From positions 22,410,501 through 22,474,500 of the forward strand of contig CM069610.1 in assembly GCA_035771175.1 (NCBI GenBank): DNA of 64,000 nucleotides, read 5' to 3'. The DNA is from Paratinospora sagittata (Eukaryota; Streptophyta; Magnoliopsida; Ranunculales; Menispermaceae). The position numbers were made by a program, and so were the translations under genes. Below, piece by piece: positions 23,830 to 35,604 of the stretch. How positions within the stretch are numbered: position 1 is the first letter of the stretch; every line of letters starts with the position of its first letter. The notes below the pieces were generated by a model. That model was not told where the DNA came from and ran no database searches. It saw only the letters and a program-made list of their open reading frames with translations.

Positions 23830-24790
23830 ATCGATGGGTTGCCTCCCAACAAGCACTTAGTTTAAAGTCCTCAGCCCGACTTTTTCTTCTCGCTTAAACT
23901 GAGTATGTTTCCTTATTATTTCCAGCATTCTTCCATCTTCCTCACTATTTAAAATTAAGGATGGGATCATCGGACTTTTGAACTCCTCCCACAAAAACAC
24001 ATAAGAATGATCCTCTGGTAGAGATATAATGTCTGCTGAAGCATCACTCCAATCTAATGGAGAAATGTCATCGAAATACTCCACTCACACTTTCCAACCG
24101 TTTGTGCATTGGCTTTCAACCACCTCTAAATAGTGTTGGGCATCATCATCAACCTCCCCATGTTTAGGTTGTGGCACTTGAGCAAACAGATCCTCAAATG
24201 CAAAAACACACTCCGTGAGATCCAAACACCCCTTCACACTGGTAGGCACCAAATCAACATATGGCATAGTATCATCACCCGATTGCACATCTATAGGCAC
24301 CCTCTTGATCATCACACTCAAGCGCATCTACCTGGTGAGATGAACTCGTTTCTTCTACTCTCCAAGCTTCATAGCGGTGCATCTCTTCTAGAATACTCAA
24401 TGGTGGTGGTGTCATGTCTTGACGTAATGAATTAGCCCCCTTGATATCCTCTTCATCACTCATTGTGATGGCATTCTATTGCTCTTTAGGATTCATCTCG
24501 GTAATACTAGGCAATGAACCACATTGTTGGGCATTCGTGTTTGAAGCTAGTTGCCCTACTTGAACTTCCAAATTCTTGATTGATGCCATATCCTCCAAAG
24601 AAGACTCATCCTCTACTTGATAGTAGAAATTCGATTGAGGTTGCAAGACATTCCATGAATTATCACAGGAGTAGTTCTCATGGTTATAAATACCAGAATG
24701 GTATTGATGGGGTACAGGGTCACCCATACAATCAGAAGCCCAATGGTTGCCATATTGAACTTGCTCCATATTTGAATCAAATCCTGAATA
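23830..24790 (-). pseudogene. Non-autonomous Athila/Tat-type frame: gag remnant fused to pol tail
   Basis: From 24769 the minus strand reads a gag end (SIKNLEVQVGQLASN, LPSITEMNPKEQ, as in Athila-group gags), then an acidic stretch of unknown function (VPIDVQSGD, YVDLVPTSVKGC, DDISPLDWSDASADI), then the last part of pol (RKHTQFKREEKVGLRTLN, a stop, VLVGRQP). Protease, RT, RNase H and integrase are absent. The fragment at 37854-38220 keeps the acidic part and has the same TGA between WKV and VEYF. At least one frame change lies near 24320-24390. It may be a deletion derivative; whether the acidic part has a function is unknown. Confidence 0.6.
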
Positions 24791-25064
24791 TCCTATGCTT
24801 GCTGCAACTCACATTCTCTCTATAGTAGGTTGAGATCTTGCATCTTGAAGTTTGGATATTTGAAGTTGAAGATTGGACATTGATGGAGACAACACTGTAA
24901 TTGATCAACTAGCCCGATACTATCTTGGAAAGTTGAGTGGTCGAAATTGTATGCCATTGCTCTACAAAAGAAACTAAAAAGAAAAATCAAAAAACAAAAT
25001 CAAAAGAAAATTCTAAATTAAAATCAAAGTTAAAGGACACGATATTAGTGAAAAATAGTAATTA
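24791..25064 (-). mobile_element. Leader of the Athila/Tat-type derivative
   Basis: This lies between primer-binding site and gag remnant. It is AT-rich and contains damaged N-terminal gag codons (near 24830-24950). No separate feature is supported. Confidence 0.45.
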
Positions 25065-25082
25065 TCCCAGGCAACGGCGCCA
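25065..25082 (-). mobile_element. Primer-binding site TGGCGCC type
   Basis: On the minus strand TGGCGCCGTTGCCTGGG lies six bases from the LTR end at 25089. This matches the tRNA-Asp-type primer site described for Athila elements. Confidence 0.8.
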
Positions 25083-25088
25083 ATAACA

Positions 25089-25815
25089 TGTTGAGTGCAA
25101 ACCCTCAAGTGCACGGTGTCTAGTTATAATATATCCCGATGAGAGATCTGGTACCATCCTCAGGGATATTTACGACACTAGCTATCACGTTCTAACCCTA
25201 ATTTTATCTAGACAATCGAAATCGAGTGATTGAGTAATTAGAACAACAATTAAAATAATTAACTATTAACTAACAATGCAATATAAATAAGATAGGAAAT
25301 CAATGGGAGAATATGCAAGAGGTTCGATGTCACCTCACTCTCAACTATGTCTTTATATATATATATATATATTATTCTTAAATCAGTTCCTTAGCTTATA
25401 AGTGGAAATCCTAACATTTTTAATTCCCACTTTTGGAGCATCAATTAGAGCATATTATTGTTGTTTTGGTTTAACTCTTTCGATGAAAACCAAAAACAAC
25501 AATAACTCATTGAGATCTATGATTTTTACCTAATGACTTCAAAGGTTCTCGATCTCCTTATGAGTCTCATAAGTTTTGTCCATCATTCGTGCTCACTTCC
25601 ACACATCTAAATACCTACAAAACAATGCAAAGCAAGTAATTAATGCACTCAAAACAAAAATTGATCCAACATATAAACTAACAAACCGAAATAATGCATA
25701 AAAACCAATTTATTCCTAAACTAACAAATGCATCAAAACTAACATAAACACACTAAACTAATGCATAAATCATCCTAAAACATTCTCTAAAACCTATCTA
25801 AATATGCAACTATCA
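25089..25815 (-). mobile_element. Short Athila/Tat-type LTR flanked by both PBS and PPT
   Basis: The minus strand runs TGATAGTTGCATATTTAG (25815) to TTTGCACTCAACA (25089), 727 bp. At its left is a primer-binding site, as for a 5' LTR; at its right is the GCTCGGGGCGATCAAAG box with a degraded purine tract, as for a 3' LTR. So one LTR serves two interiors. It is about half the length of the related LTR at 43048-44389, with the middle missing. Confidence 0.75.
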
Positions 25816-27003
25816 AACACTCCTGTACTTAGGACTTTGATCGCCCCGAGCAAAGGAAAAACAAAATAAAACTCAACTAACATATCAATAAATAATATAC
25901 CATCCTATTCTCAAACAAATTAAGAACTTGAATAAATATTATGCAAGATCATCATTATTGCTTCAAAGATCACATTAAAAAATAATAATTCATCGAAAAG
26001 TTTTGAAAGTGTTAGAGGTGTCTAGATTTTCAATGCAACCTTTAACCTAACCTCATCTTCCATTCTCAAACACATCATCACATAGTTAATCCCATACAAC
26101 CATTCATGAAATTTATAGATAAGTGCAAGCAAGCATAAAGCGTAAGTGATCTCAAATAGATATCTATATATATATATATATATAAAGTGAATCCCATAGG
26201 CAAATCATTCATACCACTTCCTACTAATGTAAATCACATGCCATCTAGAATCAATAGGTCTTTTCTAGGTTGTAATGCATGGCCAAGGTTCAAAGGTAGG
26301 GAAAAATTGGAAATATTTTGATCATTTACAAACATCAACGACATTACATATAAAACCAAAATCCCGATTTCAGCACATATACCCTTTCTTTAACTGGTCA
26401 ATCTTTTTATTCTATTTTCCATTCTTTTGTTTGCTTGTTTTCTTATTTTCAAAAATAACAACTACACTCCCAAACTTATTTCTTTTCATAATCATGGGCA
26501 AAGCATCCTTTTCTTCACTTTTTTTCATTTTCTTTTCTTTTCTTTTTTTTTTTCAATAAAATTCATAAGCACACTTCACATTTTTCTCTTCTTTTTCTCC
26601 ACTTTTCTTTTCCATTGTTCTTTCATCCAAATAATAACACTCCAACATGATCAAAGTGTACAACGTACTTAGGTTGGAAAACAGGGAAACTAAACATGAT
26701 AAGCTCCAATTTCCTGATGTATACCAAAGAAAAGGATATTCAGCTCAAAATGGAAACTACGGATATAATAAAAAGTAAGGTAGGCTACTTGGCTTAAACT
26801 TATTCAAACATGGCCTAAATCTTTTTTCTCATAGCATGCTCTCTAGGATTTTGCCTCAAGTGATAACCGAATCCAAACAAATCATGATTCTGCAAAATTA
26901 ACCACACTAGACAGGTAGAGAATTTCAAACATAGCTAAGTTCATAGTTGAATCAAGCACACAGACTGAGTAATTTACTCTCTACATTCTCCTAGAGTCAT
27001 GTT
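25816..27003 (-). mobile_element. Athila/Tat-type 3' noncoding interior, second copy
   Basis: From 25978 to 27003 it follows 22343-23406 nearly base for base. The part 25816-25977 holds the PPT-side sequence lost from the other copy. It ends in the phrase CTAGAGTCATGTTCA and then changes to LTR-like sequence. Confidence 0.7.
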
Positions 27004-27366
27004 CATTGGTAAAGGAACCCAAGGTAGCCTAGGTTATATTCTCCAAATTCCAACCCAAGGTACCCTCTTTTGGCGCATCTACCTCGAGTCTATGATCAAT
27101 CAATCCTTGATCAAGGGATCAAAAGCTTTACGTCCAAAAAAGTATAAATAAACTAAGAACTTCATTAATAATAATTAAGAAATAAAAGCTAAGACATAGT
27201 ACCAAGTTTGGATCAATCTGCCCTGTAGAAAAGAGGTTTAGTTCATAATTAAAGATATAAAAACAATAAACATGAATTGGAACAAAGGAAAACAAACTAG
27301 AATGGTATAGAAATTTAGTTCTCTATCTTCAATGGTATAGAGGTTTAGTTGATTTCGCCCTCGAAA
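27004..27366 (-). mobile_element. LTR-like fragment of Athila/Tat type
   Basis: The minus strand contains GTTTATTTATACTT, CTTGATCAAGGATTGATTG and an AGAGGGT motif in the same order as in the LTRs at 42110-42200 and 43780-43890. The match is partial and diverged. Nothing else is seen here. Confidence 0.45.
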
Positions 27367-27935
27367 TCAATTCAAGTAGTTATGATGGTTATCTGCTTGA
27401 GATTCACTGCCGGCGTCATCTCTTGCGAGTTCAGGGTAGTGCTTGTATGGTCCCTGAATAGCACTGTGGCCGATCGAATCTTCATCATCATAAAACCATG
27501 GAGAGCAAATGGAATCGGATTTGTCCTCAGAAGATTCCAACCTTTGCATAACTGATGGTGGTGGAGGGCGCTGGTTACATTGTTTAAGGGGAGGTAGGTT
27601 GAGCGGTGGAATATTTTTTCGTGTTGTTGCTCGAATCCGGCCTCCTGGTAATTTTGGTAGAAGGTCCTGCCAAGATGAGGGAACAAGATTGTTTTGAACA
27701 AAATTGTTACAAAAAAGCCATGCACGCTATGGTGATAAAGATCGTTGTCTGTGTGGCGATGGAGTTGGTGATGCAAAGTAGTCGTGACTTGACTCAGATT
27801 CTGAAGGAGTCGTCACAGGTTGCCAAGGAGGCCATTGCATGTGTGCATCACTATATCCATTTGTATTATTTTCAGACACTTCATAGTTATTCAAGTGAAA
27901 CGATGTATTAAGATATGTGTAAACAAAGTTCCATC
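27367..27935 (-). pseudogene. Unrecognised Ser/Pro-rich reading frame with one stop
   Basis: The minus strand is open in one frame for about 188 codons apart from a single TAG at about 27740. The translation has protein-like composition: an Asn/Ser-rich start (NNYEVSENNTNGYSDA), a WPPWQP motif, a Ser/Pro stretch (SESESSHDYFASPTPSP), a Pro-rich middle (PLNLPPLKQC, QRPPPPS) and an acidic end (SSEDKSDS, YDDEDSIG). No Met near the start is compelling; upstream lies a TGA at about 27936. I do not recognise the family. It lies on the strand of the chromovirus pol that ends at 27976, 40 bases upstream, and before an LTR-like fragment. It may be a captured host exon, a gag fragment of another element, or chance. 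Confidence 0.4.
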
Positions 27936-27975
27936 ATTTTATTGATAAGTGAAAATAGTACAGTGTATTACATCA

Positions 27976-29256
27976 TCAGTTGGTACTAGAAAACAATTCA
28001 GGGTATTTCTGTTTAATTGTTACTTCTAGTTCCCATGTTGCTTCCTCGATGCCGTGGTGATCCTAGAGCACCTTCACAAGTGGTATGCTACATTGCCTTA
28101 GTTCTTGAGTTTTTCTATCCAAAATCTGTATCGCTATCTGCCGATACTTATTTCCTTCCTCAACCTGAACCTCGATTAATGGGATGATATGTGAAGGATC
28201 AGGACGATACTTGCGAAGCATAGATACGTGAAAAACGTCATGAACCTTAGGCATGGATGATGGAAGGGACAGACGATAAGCAAGTTTGCCAATACGTTCA
28301 ACGATCTGAAATGGACCTATATACCGCGAGGAGAGCATCCCTTTGATCCCAAAGCGTTTGACACCTCTTGTGGGCTGAACTTTTAGGAAAACTAAGTCCC
28401 CCTTACCAAATTCTAAAGGCTACCTCCGCTTGTCAGCATAGCTCTTCTGTCGACTTTGTCCAACACGAAGTCGTTCCTTTACTAGTGTGATATTCTCAGA
28501 AGTCTCTTGAACTAGTTCAGGGCCTAACTGCAGTCTATCTGTCATATCTAACCAGCATACCAGAGATCTACAGGGCCGACCATAGAGATCCTCGTATGGT
28601 GACATGCCGATACTAGTTTGGTAGCTGTTGTTGTATGCAAACTCAGCTAAATGTAAATATTTTGCCCATCCGTCATTAAAGTCCAAAATAGAACATGGTA
28701 ACATGACTTCTAAGATTTGGATAAGATGCTCTGACTGCCCATCAGTCTGAGGGTGAAAGGCTGTGCTCATAGTGATCTTAGAACCCATTCTACTCTGGAA
28801 GCTTTTCCAAAAGTTTGATGTGAATCGAGGGTCTCGATCAGAGACGATCGTGAGTGGTATGCCATGAAGGTGTACGATCTCTCTTTCATATAGTTCAACA
28901 AGTTTGGCGGGGTTATCCGTGAACTTTATTGGTAGAAAGTGTGCAGACTTTGTAAGTCTGTTAATGATAACCCAGATAGCATCTTGCCCTTTATTATTTC
29001 GAGGCAAGGCCGTAACAAAATCCATTGCGTGTTCTCCCACTTCCATTCTCCAATAGGTAACGGCTGGAGAAGTCCAGAGGGAAGTCTTCGGTCTGCCTTA
29101 ACTTTCTGGCAAACGAGACATCGAGCAATGAAGTCTGCAATTGCCTTCTTTATTCCAGAAAACCAAAATTTTCGCTTGACATCCTTGTACATCTTCTCAC
29201 CCCCAGGATGCATAGCGAACCTCAAACAGTGCATCTCAGTGAGCACTTATTTCTGA
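27976..29256 (-). pseudogene. Second chromovirus integrase with chromodomain
   Basis: From 29256 down: the HHCC finger (EMHCLRFAMHPGG, CLVCQKVK), a frameshift near 29035 at the WKWE motif, the core with Asp in MDFVTALP, Asp in [10 protein letters not shown] and Glu after DGQSE, the YNNSYQTSIGMSPYE segment, a TAG near 28420, HDVFHVSMLRKYRPDPSH, and a chromodomain tail (GIEEATWELE) ending with TGA at 27976-27978. A TAG replaces the Trp codon in the LVKVLW motif at about 28063. The finger and catalytic triad residues are all present, unlike the first chromovirus. It is also Tekay/Del-like. Confidence 0.9.
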
Positions 29257-31240
29257 ACCTTAGGATCGTTCGCTAGACAGAGACATTTTTTTTATAAAAA
29301 ACGGCCCTGTCTTCTAAGACCGAACAGTGAGGAAGGTCCTCTCCACTGAGTAAAAGCTCTTGTTTCTCCATTATCATAGGGTCATTGGCTTGAGCTCCTG
29401 AAATCTTTCGAACTAGCTCAGAGTTGGCTAATAATTGAGAGAGTCGTGATCTTGGTCCATCTTCGGTCAGTTGTAGGTTAAAGTTCTCTATCTAGGTAGA
29501 CAAGTTCTCCATTTTAAAGTTAAGAGTGCAAGCAACGTACGATTTTCCACTCAGGGCATCAACCACAACATTGGCCTTTTCGGGATGGTACTGGAGTTGG
29601 AAGTCATAATCTTTCAAGAATTCCAACCATCGTCTTTGGCGGAGGTTTAGGTCTCTCTAAGTGTATATGTACTTAAGACTCTTGTGATCTGAGAAGACCT
29701 CGAACCGTTCACCGTATAGGTAATGACGCCATAATTTCAGTGCAAATACGACAGCTGCAAGTTCCAAGTCATGTGTTGGGTAATTACCCTCATGAATCTT
29801 CAGTTGCCTCGAGGCATATGCAACAAACTGGCCTTCTTGAATTAGTACGGCACCTAATCCTTGGAGAGAGGCGTCGGTGTATAATGAAAATCCAATTGCA
29901 TTTCTTGGAGTGATAAGTACAGGTGCCTTCGTGAGGCATTTCTTCAATTCCTTAAATGATGCTTCACAGGCGGGATTCCAGATGAACCGCACGTCTTTCC
30001 GAGTGAGCTTGGTCATAAGTTCAACAATTTTTGAGAAGTCCTTGATGAAGCGTCTGTAATAGCCAGCCAAACCAAGAAAACTCCTAATCTGAGTAACAGT
30101 GGTAGGCTGCTTCCAGTTTAAAACTGCTTCGACCTTAGAAGGATCTACTGCAATGCCATTGCCTGAAACCACATGGCCTAGGAATTGAACTCGCTTCTCC
30201 CAGAATTCGCATTTACTCAACTTTGCATACAGTTGGTGGCTTCTCAAGGTCTAGACGACTATCTTCAAATATATCTTATGGTCTTCCTCGGTTGAGGAAT
30301 ATATTAAGATGTCATCCACAAAAACCACCACAAATCGATCTAAGTATAACCTGAAGATGCGATTCATCAAATCCATGAATGCAGCAGGTGCATTTGTTAG
30401 GCTGAACGGCATGACCAAGAACTCGTAGTGACCGTACCGAGTTCTGAATGCCGTCTTGGTAATGTCCGACTCTCGGATTCGGAGTTGGTGATAATCGGAC
30501 CGTAAATCAATCTTAGAGAAGTACTTGGCATCTCTAAGTTGGTCGAACAAGTCATCGATCCTGGGCAATGGATATTTGTTCTTGATGATGACGTTATTCA
30601 ACTTGCGATAGTCGATGCAAAGTCGTAACGAAGCATCCTTTTTGCGAACAAACAGAACTGGAGCACCCCAGGGTGATGAACTCTTTCTGATGAAGCCATT
30701 ACTCTCTAATTCCTTCAGTTGTTTGTCTGTCCCAGGTATGAGGTTGATTTCAAAATTGAATTCTCGAAGAGGCGATAGACCAGGAAGGTTATTTAGAAAA
30801 ACTGTTTGGAATTCTGATATTACCGGGACATCGTGTACTTCGAGAGGGTATAGTGCTTGTGATTCATTTACTTCACTAAGGGATAGAGCTCGAAGTTGTG
30901 CCTGAAGAAGTGCAACTGTTGATTTGTGTATCCATTTCCTTGTTCCCTGAATCTAGACAAACTCTCCTATAGGCAAGGTTAACTAAACTTGCTTCATCAT
31001 ACATTCAATTTTTGCATTCAAGGGTGCTAGCCAGTCCATGCCGAGGATGGTGTCGAAGTCTTCAATGTCCATCACGAAAAGATCTATATATATTATCTGT
31101 TCTGACATTCGAAGTTCACATCGAGAACACTATAATTTCACGTCAATACCAGATCCGAAAGGTGATGTGACATGGAGGTTCAGGATGTAGGCCTAAATGT
31201 CTTACCAATGCCGACGATATAAAAGAATGCGTAGCACCTG
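29257..31240 (-). pseudogene. Second chromovirus protease end, RT and RNase H
   Basis: From 31240 down: the protease active site reads DSGATHSF at about 31205-31240 and is intact; the RT start ([13 protein letters not shown]) has a short deletion before [13 protein letters not shown]; then [27 protein letters not shown] (Gly changed to Asp), [12 protein letters not shown] (Gly changed to Ser), catalytic [11 protein letters not shown], a TAG at about 30249, and RNase H with all three acidic motifs ([19 protein letters not shown]). A TAG at about 29656 follows. Between 29257 and 29640 lies the RNase H-integrase linker, broken by several stops. The RT VDD box is intact. Confidence 0.88.
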
Positions 31241-32675
31241 AATCAAACAAAACATGCACCATTGTATTGAACAAAGGAAAGGTACCTTCGACTACATTGT
31301 TGTCTGGGAGGGATTGTTAAGCGATGAAAAATGCTCTGCCCTGATTTCGTTGACCGGTTCTGTTGGTTCTGCCTGGGTTGGGCATTAGCAGCAGGTGGTG
31401 CTTGTTGGACTGGAACAACGGGAATAGGTTGTTGAAGGTGTGGACAAGCATATTTTACATGGCCCTTCTGGCCGCAGTTGAAACACGTCGGCTGATACTG
31501 CGGTTGATTTTGTTGGCCATGCTGATTGTTCTGCTGGCCATGCTGATTGTGGTGTCCACCACCACCTCTACCATTGTCGTTTCTATAGCCACCCCTTCCA
31601 TAACGACCTCCCCGGCCATGATTTCGAAAACCCTGATGGTTAGGGTTAGAAGGTTCAGCCGTAGGTGTTGTGGCCTCATTCTTCGAAATAGGGGCTGGGA
31701 GGGCTGGGTTTTGATTGTAGTAGGGCTTCTTCTTGTTGCCCTGTTGCGAGCCTTGTTGGGAAAACGTTGTAGGCCATTTTCCCTTATTCATTCTCTGCTC
31801 TTGCATGATTTTCTCTTGTTCAAAGCTCATGGCCTTGTCAACAACCTCCTTGTAAATCTTGAGATCCAAGATCAAAAAGGCTTGTCGAATATCATGGCGA
31901 TGGACATTGTAGAATTTCTCAGTCTTATCTTGCTCCGTTAAGATGGTAGAGAGAGAGTAGACCGATAGTTCTTTGAACTTCCCAGCATATTCCCTGACAG
32001 TCACGTTGTCTTGGTATAACTTAGCGAATTCCTGGCGCTTCTGTCTCTTCACAGCGCCGGGAAAATACTCATCAATAAACATTGACTCGAACTATTGCCA
32101 AGTCATATCTACTATGTTGACCCTTGGGTCCTCTTTCACTATTATCCACCATGTGTTTGCCCCACCAAAAAGTTGGTAGGTCGCTAGTGGAATTTTTCAA
32201 GTCTCATCGACTCCCATTGCATCAAGAAACTTCTTTGACTCATCCAGCCACTTTTGCACCTCATCAACATCAATGATGCCAGCAAAAGTAAGAGGTGTAG
32301 CCTCTTGTACTTGGTAATCTAATAGGTTTGAGATTCTGACCCAAATCTTACAGGTGCCTGTACCGTGGGAACTTGACTGGCCGCGGTCTCACAAACGACC
32401 GTTTGAACAGTGCCTTTCATCCCCTCTATAAATCCGTCGAAGAAGGTTTCCATGCTCGAAGGCATGGTAAAGGGTGCGGGTGGGGGTAGTATTTTCTGCC
32501 CAGATGTAGTGGTAGTGTCGGGTGTAACTTGTGTTGTCATCGGAGGCGGTGGTTCCTGAATCTCAGGAGGTGCCTCCACTGCTGGACGGACAGTACGTGG
32601 CCTTCCTCTCTTCCTGGTTTGCATTTTCTCACTGGCAAGGAGAAAATAAAACCAAGATTTAGGAACTGTAGCCAA
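31241..32675 (-). pseudogene. Second chromovirus gag
   Basis: The frame starts near 32640-32675 with a basic, Pro-rich segment (KRGRPRTVRP, EIQEPPPPM). It continues with the capsid (VQKWLDESKKFLDAMG, YQLFGGANTWW, FAKLYQDNVTVREYAGKF), a Gly/Arg/Asn/Gln-rich linker (31450-31650) and an intact CCHC knuckle CFNCGQKGHVKYAC at about 31465. Stops interrupt it near 32320, 32198 and 32085. The ATG of MQTRKRGRP (about 32624) is the likeliest start. Confidence 0.85.
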
Positions 32676-33418
32676 GTATAATGTTATAGTATGCTCAGCA
32701 ACAATTTCGAGAGTACTGCAATGTTAAAATCACTTATTTTTCTAAGTATAGTGTAAGGTTTTTGTTGAGGAATCAAAGAATCTTATATATCTCGTATGTT
32801 TGGCCATGGTGGAAAAACAAGGTTAGAATGTTTATATAATAAGTATAAAACTTTGCAACTATTTAAAATGATTTGGTTCTAGTTTTTATGAACATACATA
32901 TATATTTCATTGAAAATTCATACGAGTCATAAAAATTCTTAAGATTTACCTCGGTAAATATCCTAATCTAACGTTCTATCACAATATTATGTATTCAAAC
33001 TCTTACTCTTAGTCTTTTCGATTATTATCCAAGTTTGTGTGTCCCATACCACATGACTTTGGTAATAAGGGTGTTAACCAAGTTAAGTTGTATGAACACA
33101 ATCTCTAAAAACATCGGCTGAACAGTAGTTCGCTAATAGTATCTTCCAAGTTTACTCGTCCCATACAGTGTAAACTTAGTGATAATGTTAGTAATGCAAC
33201 TTTCTCCAAATGTTTATTTTCACACAAGGTCATGGATTTTCTTACTTCCACATTTTATTTAGTATCCTCCAATTTTGTTATGTCCCATACCACTTCAAAG
33301 TTAGTGATACAAAAGAAAGAATGGTTGTAAGTCGGCCCACCAAAGATAGTCTTAAACAAAACATTTCATTCATATATAAAAGAAAAGTTTACAATGCTAG
33401 TAATCAATCTTGATTTTC
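32676..33418 (-). mobile_element. Spacer between gag and upstream ORF, with 120-bp repeats
   Basis: There is no coding frame. The part 33020-33390 holds three diverged copies of a roughly 120-bp unit; 32676-33019 shows nothing beyond AT-rich DNA. Confidence 0.5.
33020..33390. repeat. Three diverged ~120-bp tandem repeats
   Basis: Each unit has a TCCAAGTTT-like start and a GTCCCATAC core followed by a TTAGTGATA-like end. Cores start at about 33028, 33145 and 33268, a spacing of 117 and 123 bp. Confidence 0.55.
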
Positions 33419-34996
33419 CTACCTACTACCGCTCCTTCTAGACCTCTTGCAAGGTACAGAACGACTACTACCAGAAGGTTGAGAATTTGCTCGCTCTGCT
33501 TCGAAGTTTTGCATACGTGTTAATATATCATTTTGAGTCTCTCTCATTTCAGCAATATTGGATGCCATTTCATTTAACTGTTCAAATGGGTTAGTCGATT
33601 GTCCCATTGGTGGTTGATGGGTTGATTGTCCCATAGGTGGAGGGTAGGCCATAGGCATTGGGGGAAAGTATTGGCTGTACGGGTGACTCATAGGTGAAGG
33701 GTAATTGTTTTGATTATACGAGGATCTCCTAACTGGAACCCCTTGGATATTTGGATTTGTTTGAGGTGAAAATTTTTGAAACAATAGGCTCATTGAGATG
33801 TTTTGCCCTCCAAAATTTGGTGCCGCCCAATACTGTTGTTGTTGGTTCACAACAACTTGTGGAACTGACCGATACAGTACCTCAGGAGTTGGAAACCTTT
33901 GGTACGAAGTGTTGCCTTGAGTTGGCACGTTCTAGGTTGGTGGATTTTCTTGAGTACTTTGTCTATCATGACTTGGTTGAGGTTGATTTAGTATGGCAAA
34001 TAACTCTTCCTCAGTGAATAGTCGATCGGTTGGATCATTATTCGGGGCTGGGTTTGATGTAGGATTCTGATTTGGCTCATTATTTGGTACTTCCCTGATA
34101 GGAATCTTGCGTCGACTTCTTCGATGAAAACGTCCATGTTCGTCTCTCATTCTTTCGGCATTTCCTATCGTCGCGCCGAAAACTTCTTCGTCAGTTACCC
34201 CTCCCCTCGTGACATATATCTTGAAGAGAGAAGATGTTGTAACCGGCTCAGTGATTTGCTTCGAAGTCCCATCAAAAGTGTTGATGTTTACTTCGTATAG
34301 CATCCTCATGATCAAGACTCCGTAACCAAGGAATTCCTTTCTCAAAGCGTTTTGAATCACCCTCAACATTTGTTGGATGATGATGTGTGATAGGGAGACC
34401 TTTATTTTCTTCTCTATGCAGTATAACACAAGAAGTTGAGCCCTTGACATAGTGCCTCTAGTCCCCCTTTCTGGCAAGATGTTGCCGAATACGATCTTTC
34501 CTAGGCCAGCTAGAGATGGCTTAACATGATTGTTTGGGAGGTTGGTGTACGTTGATTGAGTGTATGGCTCTTTGGCGAGGGAATTGAACAATTGTTCATT
34601 AGACTTCGCGATTTCTGTAATTGTCAGGGGTTTATGTGGATCAATAATTTTCTCCTCAATCGGAATCTCCATAAGTTGAGCAATAATCTCGATGTTGATA
34701 GAAATTTTTATTCTCATGACTGTTGTCTCCAAAATAGGGCTGATCTCATCTTCTTGAAGTCTCACGCAATTTATGGCTTCATAGAAGGATCTCACTAAGT
34801 TGTAAGAGACGTGACCCTCAACTTTTGTTATGTTCAACCACCCTAGAGTTGCGAGTTTGTCATGAAGGATCGGACGGAGGCGGAGATCTCTATTGTCAAT
34901 GCTCCTCATAGTCATAACCTCCCTTTTAAACAATTCCTTGAGTCTAGTGGGAATTGGTTCCCTACTACTGGAAGTTGTTCCTTCACTTGAGGCCAT
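33419..34996 (-). CDS. Extra ORF upstream of chromovirus gag (plant transposon-protein-like)
   Basis: The frame runs from the ATG at 34994-34996 for about 525 codons with one TAG at 33932-33934. The N-terminal half has the pattern of the putative plant transposon protein domain: LHDKLATLGWLNITKVEGHV, LVRSFYEAIN, EIIAQLMEIPIEE, EIAKSNEQLFNSL. The C-terminal half is Gln/Pro-rich (PMAYPPPMGQS) and ends in a short coiled-coil-like segment (EQLNEMASNIAEMRETQND) and a basic tail. The sequence just before the ATG, TTTTCCTTTCAG, looks like a 3' splice site, so it may be translated from a spliced leader. It lies on the same strand as the gag-pol at 27976-32675 and between that gag and a tRNA-Met primer site. 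Function is unknown. Confidence 0.65.
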
Positions 34997-35099
34997 TCTT
35001 TGCTGAAAGGAAAATAAATTTGTGAAAGACAAAATATATTCTTAACATTTTTAAGATTTATTCTTTGTCTGTTAGACAATATTTTCTATTTTTCTCTTA

Positions 35100-35528
35100 A
35101 TGTTTATGCCATCATTAAAATTTTTCATTAGCAATATGATATATATATATATATATCTCATATACATATACACATGAATGTATAGATATATTTAATCATA
35201 ACTTTATATATAGTTTTTCATATATCAACTATATATATATATTTGAAACTAAACTATATAAAAACTCTATAGTTTTTCAAATATATATTTCATATAAATC
35301 TCAACTATATATACTTCACATATATATAGTTCTGGAGATATATATATCTAGTAAAAATTTTTCATCCAAAGTTTTCATTAGTAATAAGGAATATATATAT
35401 CTCCAATATGCATATATATATATAAATCTTAACTATATATATGTTTAAATCAAACTATATAAAAAAAAATCATATAGTTTTCTTATATATATATATATTT
35501 AATATAAATCTCAACTATATATAATTAA

Positions 35529-35604
<76 letters not shown>

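Noticed and set aside
27960..27978. Certain 3' LTR start at 27972 for the second chromovirus.
   Set aside because: TGTAATAC matches the LTR start at 37853, but there is no polypurine tract and the similarity fades after about 25 bases. It is kept only as a hint.
31363..31941. A 192-codon plus-strand frame, longer than many real ones here.
   Set aside because: It is antisense to the Gly/Asn/Gln-rich linker and zinc knuckle of chromovirus gag; its Leu/Val-rich translation follows from that.
34556..34798. Plus-strand frame opposite the extra ORF.
   Set aside because: The minus strand has a long frame with domain-like pattern; this one is its shadow.
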